Notes: generated by a model not told the origin, from the sequence alone. Counted from the stretch's first letter, positions 21,212 through 33,170 are shown. The stretch is 64,000 nucleotides of DNA from Coenobita brevimanus (GCA_032717465.1 CM064697.1:4646001-4710000), one strand, 5' to 3'. A program made the numbers and translations.

Positions 21212-21545
21212 CATAATTGGTACCAGGCACCCCACTTGGTAGGAAGGTGGCCGGCAGTTCAAATGGACCCGGGTTTGAATCCCTGCTGGACAGGGAACAG
21301 TTTGAGAATTCAAATTCCATAAAGCTGAGTTTACTGATCTCTCAGAAGACCCGCCGACATATCACAAAAATACCTACACCAATTCCAATACACCAGTCCT
21401 GTATGAGACAGCCCTAGCATGTATTCAATATAGATGGTGGTTGTTAATGCTGAAGTGGGGACATGTGGAGGTCTATGGTATGTAGGAGGACTACCGGGCC
21501 ATGGGAACAGACTGTGAAGCTAGTGTCCAGAGTTGGACACATTAT
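21212..21545 (+). mobile_element. tRNA-derived SINE (family with TTGAATCCC B box), plus strand
   Basis: GGTTTGAATCCC at about 21271 fits a B box. The roughly 330-bp unit matches, throughout its body, the inverse copy at about 45795-46131 (for example CCCTAGCATGTATTCAATA and GTATGTAGGAGGACTAC). It inserted into dorsal intron 3. Confidence 0.72.
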
Positions 21546-22236
21546 ATATGTACAGTAATAAGAAAAACTATTGTTACCCTTCAGAGCTATACACTGTGAC
21601 ACAATGATGAAGTGTTGTGGAATGACGGGACAGGAAAGTTTGTACCGCAAACTCATCAATGTCAGTTTTGTGTGACATAGATATTAGAATTTGTGCTAGA
21701 GGTAATAAAAGCTAATTAGATATTTTGGCCTCTGTGCATAGAGACTATACGTTTTATTATCCGGCACCATATTCATTAAATAAAAATATAATAGAATGGT
21801 GTAGAGTCGGCAGCACATATGCAGACGGGCAACGAGTATGTGCAACCATGCCAGACGTATGATAGTAATTCAGCTGATACAAGCCAAATTAGTAAATTTC
21901 AGTGTAATAATATGTATTGCTTTCTACATATAATAATTGTTGAGTAGAAGGAAAATAATAATACCTGTTCAGTCTCATTGCTTTAATATTTTGTATACCC
22001 ACCCTCTGCTTCCAAAACAGCCACTAGACGTCGACACATGAAGCCATGAACTGAAGCATCCATCTGAAGCATTTAACCACCCATCTAAAGCAAACAAATG
22101 AACTCTTCCACCCCTGATACACTATCATTAAAAAAAAAAAAAAAAAGCCTAGAGATTTAACATACTTCAAAATAATTTATTTGTTGTATTCTACAGATAA
22201 TAAGTTTTGAGTAGTAGGAAAATAATAAATGTGCCA

Positions 22237-22314
22237 AGTTCTTGCAGTTTTCAGCATGATGTACTACGTAGTACAAGATTCAGTGTTGGGATGGGTTGAG
22301 TATATGACTCTTAC
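22237..22314. repeat. 78-bp duplicated segment, copy 2, with perfect palindrome
   Basis: The match to 20573-20650 is one mismatch in 78 bases. The palindrome GTACTACGTAGTAC lies at 22261-22274. The upstream flank (GTAGTAGGAAAATAATAA) also resembles 21936-21970, so the region has duplicated more than once. Confidence 0.92.
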
Positions 22315-22349
22315 TACTCTCTCTCTTCCTAAAATATGTGTTGGTGGAG

Positions 22350-22450
22350 GTTTAGTGCCTGTCCCTGTAAAACAAATACGGTAACTCAATGTCAAATGCC
22401 CACCCCTTATGGGATTATGGCATTTGGCAATAGACAGATAGATAGATAGT
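22350..22450 (+). mobile_element. Short element sharing the LINE A 3' tail, copy 2
   Basis: It has the same body-plus-tail layout as 1960-2080: TTTAGTGCCTGTCCCTGTAA, then CCACCCCTTATGGGATTATG and a GATA tail. It is adjacent to the left edge of the T1-family fragment. Confidence 0.45.
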
Positions 22451-22464
22451 GTTCATCCGTACTC

Positions 22465-23065
22465 TGACTTTTCCGCGCGGTGACGAACAGGTGTGTTTTG
22501 GTGTGTAGTTCCGGCAACGTCCACTAGAGCACCCCTGCAGCCACTAGACCACATGGGAATTTACAGTGTTGTGCAGTGTTAAGAAATTAGAATTCAGAGT
22601 GCAAAGGATGAAGTGTAGAGTGCAACACTGGCATGTTGCAACTGGCGTGACTCAAGTAAGAACAGAATGTGCGGTGTTAAACAATTATAGTTCACAGTTC
22701 AAAGGATTAAGTGCAGCGCAACAGTGGATTACTATACGTGCTTCAAGTGCATCTTCACCACTGTCAGAGTCATAGAGGAGGCGGGTTAATCTTCACAACG
22801 GCCACAGACGTGTCGTAAGTACCCTGTACACTCCTAAATATTTTCCATACTGACTTCTGATTTCTCATTCTCTGGTTCCTTTTCATTTATTTCATGGTTT
22901 CTCTCCCTTATTTGTGTGCATAGGGTCTTAAACAGGTGCTGTGCGTGTCCAGTAGGGAGTTATTTAGGTGGCTTTCAAAGTACGGTTGGGTTGGGGTCTC
23001 TAAATACCTATCCAGGGACTTTTTTCCCAAGTCCTGGACATGCCTCTGGCTCTATTATGTTGGAT
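22465..23065. mobile_element. T1-family DNA transposon, partial copy
   Basis: The interior matches T1 (5363-6618): CCGCGCGGTGACGAACAG, ACCACATGGGAATTTACAGT and GACATGCCTCTGGCTCTATT. Neither terminal inverted repeat is intact. Confidence 0.78.
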
Positions 23066-23409
23066 CTGTATGCAATCACCATTTTTACTTATATGATCAC
23101 CCTTACGCAAGTTTATGGTCATTTGATTGCAGAAAGATGGCTTTTGCATTTGTCATTGTTGCATGTTTAGTGATGGAACAGTAGTGTATTGTTGGAGTTC
23201 AGGTAGGAAGTGAAGTGCAGTGAATTTAAATAACCACTCAGTTTAGGTGAGTTGGAAACTTTGTTCTTAACGTGTTTTTAGCCGTTTTTGGTGGATGACT
23301 TGTGGCCAAAAACATATCCCCAGTGAACCCATGTTATTAATTATTCTTTAAACAGTTACACAATAAGTGATGGATATTTCCAAAATCATCATCATAAAAT
23401 GAGGGCATG

Positions 23410-23410
<1 letters not shown>

Positions 23411-23475
<65 letters not shown>
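23411..23475. repeat. GT/TG microsatellite
   Basis: About 65 bases of nearly uninterrupted TG dinucleotide, 135 bp upstream of an exon. The open frame across it is an artefact of the repeat. Confidence 0.97.
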
Positions 23476-23477
<2 letters not shown>

Positions 23478-23609
23478 AGGTAAAGTGGCCATATGGCAAT
23501 ACCAAAGCTGTCATTACAGTCTCCAAATTGATACCTAACATAACATCATTCATGATATTCCATTTTCCTTTTCATTTTACCACATCTCTAATGATTTTTA
23601 AAACTACAG

Positions 23610-23853
23610 GTGCAAGGGTATAAGGGCCCTGCAGTGGTTGTGGTTTCCTGTGTCACTGTGGACCCTCCTTACCGACCACATCCCCACAATCTGGTTGGGA
23701 AGGAGGGATGTAAGAAAGGTGTGTGCACCATGACCATCAACTCCGACTCTATGCAGTGTATTTTCAGCAACCTTGGCATCCAGTGTGTTAAGAAGAGGGA
23801 TGTGGAAGAAGCTCTAAAACTCAGGGAGGAGATTAGGGTTGATCCCTTTCAGA
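23610..23853 (+). CDS. dorsal: Dorsal-class NF-kB, coding segment 4 (RHD N-terminal domain)
   Basis: This 244-bp exon enters in phase 0 (acceptor aaactacag) and leaves in phase 1 (donor gtaagt). It encodes the core of the DNA-binding immunoglobulin-like domain: GYKGPAVVVVSCVT, PYRPHPHNLVGKEGCKKGVC, NLGIQCVKKRDVEEALKLRE and IRVDPFQ. The KEGCKKGVC and NLGIQCVKK blocks are signatures of Dorsal/Dif and c-Rel/RelA. This is the longest uninterrupted RHD exon. Family conservation is strong and there are no anomalies. Confidence 0.98.
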
Positions 23854-24726
23854 GTAAGTGTTTTAATTTTAGTGTTAACCAGGGATTATTATATAGTTCT
23901 TTATAATAATAAGTAAAACTAGCAGAACTCTCTTGGTCTGATTTATTCATTGGCTTAAATGTTCTAAGAGATGACATTTTCAAAAACGGATTAATCTCAA
24001 CTTTCTGTAAGATATGAATCTTAAATATATATTTGGAATATTTCAAATATTTGGAACCATCATTCAGACCATGAAGTTGATCCACAACCTGCATGATATA
24101 GAACATAAAATGCTTATTCATTTAAACTTATTTGTAAATTTAGCCATAAGTGTGTAAGGATGTGCAGAATTAACTTTGTGTAATTTGTCCTGCAGCATGT
24201 TACTTTTATAGTTTTTCTAAGAATAATTGAAATACCCAGAGTTGGTGCTCAGTATTGGGTGATGTGAAAAAATTTGTATTGTCAGGTTATTTTTCATCTG
24301 ACGATATTTTTTCCTACAACAGTTATTTTTAGGGATCTTGTTTAAAATACTTCATTCTGGGAAGTAAAATCTTTTGTAAAAACATAAGTTATCAGTACTG
24401 AGGAAGACATCCAGAATAGGGCACTGTGCTTTAGTTTTATTCACCCAGCCTGGAGAAACTACATGTTCATGACAACTCTGTTGAGGCATATATAGGAACA
24501 TCATGCATATTCTGACGAAGCTAAGCAGAGGTGTCAGTACTACCGAGGTAAGAAAAAGTCTACGTGCTACCAAGATAAGCAAAAGCCGCAGATGCCGCCA
24601 AGATAAGTAGATGCATCATTGCTAAGAAAATCCATACTTCAGACTACCAAGATGAGTCTCAGAACAATATTTTATTTTTTCTGAGATATGGAAGAAAGGA
24701 CCAAAGTCTGGAAGAGGGATTACTGT

Positions 24727-24764
<38 letters not shown>

Positions 24765-24768
<4 letters not shown>

Positions 24769-25549
24769 ACATAGCCTATGATTTCATCATCCTTTGTGTA
24801 ATTTTAACGCACAGTATGCTGCATGTTTGATCACGAGCGTGTTCTGCCTCAGTCCCCCCCTTCTACCGTTATAGTAGAGTAAGTCGTTCTCTCTGTTATA
24901 CTTTGCGGGATTTTCAGCTCTTTGTCCCCATGGCTTCATTTGCGCGTCCTTCTTACAAGTTGTATCAGGCTCTCCTGGCCCCTATATAATGAGCTCAGTC
25001 TCTGCATCATGGCCACTTAGATCTGCTCCTCATTTTGTTCACATCTCTGTCCTCCCCTGTACAGATATTATTATTGTGAGTGCTCAAGAAGTCTCCAACC
25101 ATCTAGCAGCTGTGTGTAATTTGAGTATAACTGTTGTTGCATTTTTTCTTGTACTGTATAGCATAAGTTTAATTTGTGGGCCTAGTGAAGTTTTTGTAAT
25201 TCGTGTAGGGTTCTTTATGTCAGTCATTTTTGATAATAGTTTGTATCTGTAATAATTTATCTGGCATTCACTGAGTATTATCGGGTATCTCATTTTATCA
25301 GGGCTGACTTAGATAAATTTATTCTTGCTAATTTCGTGTTAATAGAGGCTATTGCAGTTAACCATATATTTAACCTGTTTTTGCCATTACATTATCCTTA
25401 TGAGTCCTGAATGTTTTGTTGTTAGTTTGAGCATTAAACTTTAACTTGTAATTTTACCTAACTCTTTTGTTTTGAACCTGGAACTTTACGGGACAGTAGT
25501 GATTTTTAGCATTCTCACTTAAAGTGTACGTTATCTTTCTCCGTTCCGT

Positions 25550-25553
<4 letters not shown>
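24765..25553. mobile_element. Solo LTR of an LTR retrotransposon
   Basis: A 789-bp block starts TGTTAC and ends GTAACA (inverted ends typical of LTRs), with a TATATAA box at 24983-24989 and an ATTAAA signal at 25433. ATAT lies on both sides, consistent with a 4-bp duplication, though the flanks are TA-rich on both sides, so the exact duplication length is ambiguous. No gag or pol is present, so it is a solo LTR. Strand follows from the TATA-then-polyA order (+). Confidence 0.72.
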
Positions 25554-25609
<56 letters not shown>

Positions 25610-25660
25610 ATGTATGTATATGTAGTGTATATATATATAATATATATGTATATATTTTGT
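25554..25660. repeat. TA and TG microsatellite
   Basis: A compound TA/TG/TA run lies directly 3' of the solo LTR and about 110 bp upstream of the acceptor of coding segment 5. Confidence 0.93.
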
Positions 25661-25771
25661 TTATTTATTTATTAAGAGAGAGATAGAGTTGGATAGGTAG
25701 GTAGGTAGATAGGTACTGCAATTTATGTGCATGTAAAGTATGGTGTAATGTTTGTTGTTTCTTATCCACAG

Positions 25772-25915
25772 CGGGATTCAATCATAGAAACCAGCCTCAG
25801 AGCATCGACCTGAACTCCTTACGACTGTGTTTCCAGGTGTTCCTTGAGGGTGCTGAGAAGGGAAAGTTCACCTTCCCACTGAAGCCAGTTGTTTCAGATC
25901 CAATATATGATAAGA
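25772..25915 (+). CDS. dorsal: Dorsal-class NF-kB, coding segment 5 (end of RHD-N and linker)
   Basis: This 144-bp exon enters in phase 1 (acceptor tatccacag) and leaves in phase 1 (donor gtgagt). It encodes GFNHRNQPQSIDLNSLRLCF, then QVFLEGAEKGKFTFPLKPVV and SDPIYDK. The block LNSLRLCFQVF and the SDPIYDK linker are diagnostic of the Rel homology domain. The linker joins the DNA-binding to the dimerisation domain, and the intron after K splits the second Lys codon of a KKA-type linker. Confidence 0.98.
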
Positions 25916-25967
25916 GTGAGTTCAATTCCCACTTCCTAGTAATGGAATGAGAATGCTTCCTGGATAT

Positions 25968-25969
<2 letters not shown>

Positions 25970-26007
<38 letters not shown>

Positions 26008-26008
26008 G
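25970..26008. repeat. ATC trinucleotide microsatellite
   Basis: An ATC run of about 12 units lies just downstream of coding segment 5. On the minus strand it reads as poly-Met, which is an artefact. Confidence 0.95.
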
Positions 26009-26632
26009 GTTTAAGGCACCCGTATCATGTGGAATAACGGAGAATAATGAATTTAGACGGGAATATGCAGATTGGTTGAAGGGATGAATATGCAAAAGAA
26101 AGAGAGGATTGAAATGTAAAACTTTGTTGTAGGAATAAAAATGGGCTTTATGGAGGATTAAAATGTAAAACTTTGTAACAGGAATGAATACAATAGTTTG
26201 ATAGAATGGGCAAGAGAATAGAAGAGTATTAACGGAGATGGATTTAAACATGGCGAGTCCCAAAGCTATGGGAGCCTGTAGAGGCTGTATTTGGCAGTTG
26301 TCAACAGAGAAGAAGACTGTGTAGCAGCTGAACTTGACAAGAATGCCTCCAAGATGCATAACAGATCTGTGCATATTGGGATAATTAGGCTGCTTTATAA
26401 CATTACTTACATATAGATTATAATAAAACTAACAAATGAAAAAATCAGATTTTGAGAGACCCTTTCAGACTATGAGATAAAACAAAGCTGTTGCTAATAA
26501 TAAATCATTGGTATGGTGAAATTATTGTACAATAATGACCCAGTATGTGATTGTCAGGTATGTGGTTGATTTCTAACAATAGATGAAAACTTATACCCAG
26601 ATTCGGGTTGACGATCACGAAAATCGCTTATA

Positions 26633-27004
26633 CAGTAGACCCCTGCTTTAACGTATCCTGCTAGACCAGGTATCGGATTTACCAAACACTTTGAGTACCC
26701 CTGGACAAACTGTTGTACATATCGTATACCATCCGGTAAATGGGAAAAACCACATTTAGGTACACCCATACCTAAATTTCTGATCCATTGATAACCAGTG
26801 ATTCGCCAGACCGAACAAAAGAAATGGGAACATTCCCACAATCCAGACAATGTGAACGGCCATCGCCTCACTAATCCGACACCCCACAGCTCCCTAATTT
26901 TTTGAAATGAGTTCATCCAAACCACTGCCATGCCAACAAGTGAGCCAGGCCAGCACTCCCAGTCAGCAGCTGAGCCAGCTCCACACTCCCTGGCAACAGC
27001 CTAG
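26633..27004. mobile_element. Left part of a CAGT-terminus DNA transposon (T11), incomplete
   Basis: It begins TACAGTAGACCCCTGCTTTA, with the CAGTAGACC-type terminus and a TA flank like the Tigger-style elements at 30516 and 37694. A matching right end was not located. The boundary at 27004 is arbitrary. Confidence 0.5.
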
Positions 27005-27404
27005 TAGGAAAATGTTCTTTTTGTACATAGACTTTTTGTTTACATCATTAAATAGCCATAATATGTGAGAGAGAGAGAGAATGAATGAGTGAGTGAAAGA
27101 ATAAATGAGTGAGCAAATGCGTGTGATGGGGTGGGGGTGGGGGGTAGTAGGGCAGTTTGGATTTCTTATCTCCCTCTCTGTCCCCCCATCCTCCCCCATC
27201 CCTGCTTGTCTCCCTCCCCTTCCTCTTGACCTTCCCTCATCCCCATTTGTCTCTCTTCCCACCCTCCCCCACCCCTGCTTGTCTCCCTTCCCATCCCCTT
27301 GCCTGTCCCCCTGCTATCCCCTGCCCCCACATAGCTTGCTGCCTGTCACCACCTCACCTTCCTGTGTGTAATGTTTGCAGTCCCATTTTTTAGAAATAAC
27401 ATTG

Positions 27405-27691
27405 TTATGAGGAACACACTGAGGTGGTTTGGCCATGTGGAGAGGATGGAGGGTGAAAGACTGACGAAGAGAGTGTATGTGAGTGAGGTGGAGGGGGGAA
27501 GAGGGAGGGGGAGGCCGAGGATGAGATGGAGGGATGGGGTGGAGAGGTATATGAGAGAGGGGGGTGTGAGTTGGGAACCGGGCAGTGAAATGGCAGGGGA
27601 CAGGACGATGTGGAGGCGATTTGTTTGTGGCCACCCCAAACAGGATTGAGGCATCTGGCAATAGATAGATAGATAGATTGTTTATAAGGAT
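27405..27691 (+). mobile_element. LINE A copy 4 (3' fragment) with 10-bp target duplication
   Basis: A 287-bp 3' fragment of LINE A (MRNTLRWFGHVERMEGERLT onward, ending in a GATA tail at about 27662-27677) lies between direct repeats AATAACATTG (27395-27404 and 27692-27701). It is heavily 5'-truncated. Confidence 0.9.
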
Positions 27692-28179
27692 AATAACATT
27701 GCCTATGGTGTTTCTGTGTCAGTCTCTATTGATTGAGTCAGGTTTGTGAGAGTTTGGGTTTGAGCCTGGAATGCATCTCTGGCTTTCCTACAGTATCTTG
27801 TGGGGAATATTACTTTGATGTCCAACGTACTTAGTGACTGAATACCACCATTGGTACACAACACTGCTGGAAATCGGGGTGTGAGTGTACTGGACAACTG
27901 TGGGCCCATTGGGCACTTTTTTGCATTTAACATCTGCTATCTGTTACTTGGAGCATGTGACACAGGCCTACTGGATCACTTTCGGCATGTGGGGTGACTC
28001 AGAACCCAGTTACCAATGCTGGCGGCAGCTTTTCCCACCCACTTGGGCTAGTCATGAAGAAGAGCTATGAGAGGGGTGTGAAATTATCTGCCAGGTTAGT
28101 GTAAAATGGGTATAGTTTTCATTTTTGTCACTAGAATATGCTATTTTACCTATTTATATTCTTTTATGTTCTTGAAATT

Positions 28180-28413
28180 CCACTTCCCGGGGGGGGGGGA
28201 CCATCGAACTTACCGGATTATTAGCTTTATCGGATAAGGCTTATGACCCATTTGATCCTGTATAGAGAATGTACTGTACAATTTATGTGATGGGCACATA
28301 GCCACATAAGATGATCCAGCGTGGGCATGCTGCCACCCATGCAAGCCAACAGTCATATATTTGAGCCAGGATGGCTTCCTTATGTTTACATGAGCAGAAC
28401 CCCCTTCTGAGGC

Positions 28414-28444
<31 letters not shown>

Positions 28445-29592
28445 TCCTCCTTCCTGCCACTCCTTTGGAGTCCTTGTGTTGCTCGTTCCCTTGCTCATTC
28501 TTCCTGCTGCTGTTGTCATCTCCCTTGTGCTCCCCTTGTCATATAACTGTCTCGCACATGCAGGGCCATCGAAACATCATTGCTGTTGCAAAATAACAGT
28601 GCTGGTGTGCTACTAATAGTGCAGTGTGTGAAATTAAGTGGATAAATAACTTTTTGTGTGGAATGCTGAAACTTGTGACTTGGAACACAGGTAAGGGTGC
28701 TAACCCTAGTGAAAAGCATAGTGCTACTGAAGGTACCCAGGGCAGTCTTAAAAGGTAAGGTGTTGCCATTCCTTTGATGTTATTAAATTGGACACTTTTA
28801 AGCACCAGAAGGATAAACTTGGGACAAACAAGGTTGCAGAATCCCTTAAGCTGCCCCAGTCCATGATCTGTCTATCTATCTATCTATTGCCAGATGCCTT
28901 AATCCCATATGGTGTGGCCACAAACAAATTGCCTCAGTGTCGCCCTGTCCCTCCCCCCCCATTTCACTACCCTGCTCCCAGCTCACACACCCCTCTCTCT
29001 TATACCTCTCCACTCCATCCCTCCATCTCATCCTTAGCGTCTCCCTCACTCTCTCCCCCTCCACCTCACTCATATACACTCTCTTCGTCAGCCTCCTACT
29101 CTCCATCCTCTTCACATGGCCAGACCACCTCAGTGTGTTTCTCCTAACGCTTCTTATCACATCCACATCCATAATCTCTTCCATAATAAGAAAATCCGAG
29201 GTTGTCCTAGCAGCGTCGTAAAATGTACCCACACTCCTGCTGCCTCATCGCATCAGTGCCCACCTACCACACCAGTACTTTCTCCCACAGCTTCACTATC
29301 CCCATCACTCATCACCACCTCCTCATGACCTGAGTTATATATTGGCTGGGCCCTCCAGCTGTCCTCCACCTTCAGGGGGGACCCTTGGTGATAACTTGGA
29401 CCAGCGTACGATGTACTTCATGCGGGTGGTGGAAGTGCTTTTTGAGATTTTAGGTTATGGGACCCATGACCCCCAACATATCCCCATTGAACCAGTTTTA
29501 AATCAACATCAGTTTATGAGTAATTGGTATGCAATTGGTTCTTCACTTGACATTACCCAGTCATAAATTGGGTCATTACTATAGTAAGGATT
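28180..29592 (+). mobile_element. Tigger-like DNA transposon with CENP-B-type transposase remnant, split by LINE A copy 5
   Basis: Pieces of a CENP-B/Tigger N-terminal helix-turn-helix are readable around 28788-28866 (DKLGTNKVAESLKLPQSMI). They continue after LINE A copy 5 as SSIIRKSEVVLAAS at about 29177-29219, in the same frame once the insertion is removed. Flanking non-coding sequence before (28330-28740) and after (29430-29590) matches the deletion derivative at 54156-54742. The DDE domain is absent and the outer ends are approximate. Confidence 0.72.
28869..29168 (-). mobile_element. LINE A copy 5 (3' fragment) with 8-bp target duplication
   Basis: A 300-bp minus-strand 3' fragment with GATA tail at 28869 lies between CCATGATC (28861-28868) and CCATAATC (29169-29176; one mismatch). 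It interrupts the Tigger-like transposase N-terminus, whose frame resumes intact at the far side. Confidence 0.88.
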
Positions 29593-29937
29593 GATAAAGA
29601 TCTTTAGTGAATACAGTCCTGGAACAAATGATGAAAGATTACTGCGGCTAAATACTGTTCAGTACAGTGATTCCTTGGTTATCATGCATAACGCGTACTG
29701 AACATTCCACGTGATAATGGAATTGCTTGATAAATGCACAGAACCAGTGGGATTTATCCTAATTGGTACCAGGCACTCAAGCATGCATGCATGCTATTGA
29801 CATATTACAGTGCAGTATTGTTATGACATTTGTGGTCTGGCAGAGTGTTTAGGATAGTTTGACAGGGGTACGAAAGAAACAGAGTGGCTTTGATTGAGTG
29901 ACCAGTAGGAGGTAGGCTGATTATTATGGTTTTGCAG

Positions 29938-30030
29938 TGCCAAACTTGATTAACATGTTAGCTTCTCAAGGTAAGGTAGCTATGTTAACTAAGGGTCCCG
30001 TGTCTGATTTCCCTCCCATGCCAATTGCAG
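29938..30030 (+). other. dorsal: Candidate alternative 5' extension of coding segment 6 (93 nt, in frame)
   Basis: From an acceptor-like tggttttgcag at 29937, 93 bases remain open into coding segment 6 and preserve its phase, so use of this acceptor would add 31 residues (MPNLINMLASQGKVAMLTKG, then PVSDFPPMPIA) between the two RHD subdomains and replace the linker Lys with Met. A second possibility uses the donor-like CAAG/gtaagg at 29971, giving a 33-nt in-frame microexon. No transcript evidence is available and family homologues do not normally carry this insert. Confidence 0.35.
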
Positions 30031-30129
30031 AAGCAACATCTGATTTGATCATCTGCAAGCTGAGTGATTGCACAAGCAGTGTGGCAGGAGGAAAGGAGAT
30101 TATTCTGCTATGTGACAAAGTTACAAAAG
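30031..30129 (+). CDS. dorsal: Dorsal-class NF-kB, coding segment 6 (dimerisation domain start)
   Basis: This 99-bp exon has acceptor caattgcag and donor gtgaga. It enters in phase 1 and leaves in phase 1. It encodes KATSDLIICKLSDCTSSVAG and KEIILLCDKVTK, the opening strands of the second immunoglobulin-like (dimerisation) domain. Junction reading is VVSDPIYDK-KATSDLIICKL, as in other Dorsal proteins. The upstream 93 bases to 29938 are also open and in frame and have their own acceptor (see findings). Confidence 0.96.
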
Positions 30130-30274
30130 GTGAGAGAAAACACATATTTGTTGAATAAAAAGTCTGTAGTACCTTACCTACAGTATATAACTGTATGCCC
30201 TGCATCATTGTTTCATTCTCAGTTTTTGTTTTATGAACTTCCAGAATGTCGCACATGCATGTTCAGGTATTGAG

Positions 30275-30280
<6 letters not shown>

Positions 30281-30321
<41 letters not shown>
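30281..30321. repeat. TG microsatellite
   Basis: A TG run of about 40 bases lies 150 bp downstream of coding segment 6. Confidence 0.95.
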
Positions 30322-30324
<3 letters not shown>

Positions 30325-30515
30325 CAAGTGAAAGAGAGAGAGAGAAATTAGAAAAACTGAAAAGCAAACCAGTCATAAACAGAGTGAGAGTATTAAGGAA
30401 TGTACAGGGTGGCTAAAAGTAGTTGACCACATTTTATGTTTTTCTGACAAAATAAATAAATATTAAGTAGTAAAATTTAGAACTGATCCTTGAATTTTAT
30501 ATATATATATATATA

Positions 30516-31343
30516 CAGTAGAACCTCTCTCATTCAGACTATATGGGGGGAAGGGTTGTCCGAATTAGCAGATTGTCTGGACCATCAGGGTAATCTCCAG
30601 TTCATACCAAACTCTATCTACATATGGTATGTTTGTTAATTATTAACATATGTGGCATATGTCAACCCTACATAACTGCAAAAGATGAAAGGATACTAGT
30701 ACTAAAATGAGAAAACTAATCATGTACGATAGTTTTATATTGCATAATTTACAGGTAAGGCCATGACAAGAAACTAGCCTACATTTTAAATTGTGGTAAG
30801 TGTAGGCAAAAAAAAAAATTAATTAACTGTAATATTTGGAATAAAAATAAAACTTATGTAGGCAAAAAATACATCGTCATCTTTGGCATATTGATAACAC
30901 CCATATGGGCAAGAAGCTAATGTTTGATGTACAAGGAAAGCACATTTAAGTACAAAAAATAACCTACAGTAATCACTAAACACTGCAGAATATTCTGACC
31001 CATTTTTGTGTAAGCAAACTCCTACTTTTAACACCTTTATTCATTACAGAAGCTACACTTGCATTAAGGGGCATGGTAAGGAGGATTAACTTTTGAAATA
31101 CAGCGTAAAAATATAAATGGTTGGTGAACTAGTTGATGGAATGAATGCTAGCGTGTGTTTAAACAGGCGCCCATGTTGCGACCTAGCATGATCCGAGACT
31201 AAACGAATGACGATCGCTTTCCGCGTCGATACTGAAAATGACTTTAGAATTACTTTCAACATATTTTTGGATCTTATTATTTTTAAATTTTGTCCGGATT
31301 AACAGAAATCCGGATTAAAGGGGTCCGGATTAAAGAGGTTCTA

Positions 31344-31346
<3 letters not shown>
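30516..31346. mobile_element. Non-autonomous Tigger-like element (TIR CAGTAGAACCTCT)
   Basis: An 831-bp unit bounded by CAGTAGAACCTCT at 30516 and its inverse AGAGGTTCTACTG ending at 31346, both flanked by TA and by TA microsatellites. The repeated GTCCGGATTAA motif near the right end is internal subterminal repetition. No transposase was found. The terminus is that of classical Tigger elements. Confidence 0.9.

Positions 31347-31403
<57 letters not shown>
31347..31403. repeat. TA and CA microsatellite between two transposons
   Basis: A compound TA/CA run occupies the gap between the element ending at 31346 and the next one starting at about 31404. Confidence 0.9.
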
Positions 31404-32581
<1,178 letters not shown>

Positions 32582-32879
32582 CCCTGAAGCATAAAATCTA
32601 AATGAACATGGAATGGTTTAAACTTGCTCTGGTATGTGTAGAGTCATTGAATAATAAACCTTTCTTGAGACTGTCTTGCTCTTCCCTTACAGTTTACTGG
32701 TACTGGAATGGAGAAAGTGTCACATTAGCATTTACATTTGATTTTACTTATGAATTTTCCTACATGAGATCCATTTGAGGCAAGGCAGACATCCAGCTGG
32801 TTATCAGTTTCACCTAAAACATTGTTTCAGATGATTGACTTAGTCTCATCTCTTAGGATAGCCATACACAATATCGTTT

Positions 32880-33170
32880 ATAAGGTCTCCAACATGCTTG
32901 CATGCATAAGACTTGGTCACCTAATGGCAACGCTCCATGCTGCTTGATTTCTGGCAGCCTCCCTCTTCAGCCCCTTACCCCTGCGGTTGCACTGTACGAC
33001 CTCGCCCAAGTCTTTTTCAGTGTGCCTCTTGTAATCATACCCCTGACGTTCAAGCACCATGACACACAAAAAGGAGCTCAAGACCGATCCCTTAATGCAT
33101 GCCAACAGTCACAGAAAACTCCATCCCTCAAATCGCTTCCTTTAATTTACCCGGCCTATGACATTGTTCT
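32880..33170 (-). mobile_element. LINE B fragment, internally deleted
   Basis: It matches the 3' region of LINE B (7065-7220) and then jumps to sequence equivalent to about 8110-8160. It is a decayed, internally deleted fragment with no coding capacity. Confidence 0.65.

Noticed and set aside
23399..23623. Open frame across the TG microsatellite
   Set aside because: The Cys-Val repeats are translation of the dinucleotide run.
25922..26374. Minus-strand frame with poly-Met
   Set aside because: The Met run is the ATC trinucleotide repeat; no domain elsewhere.
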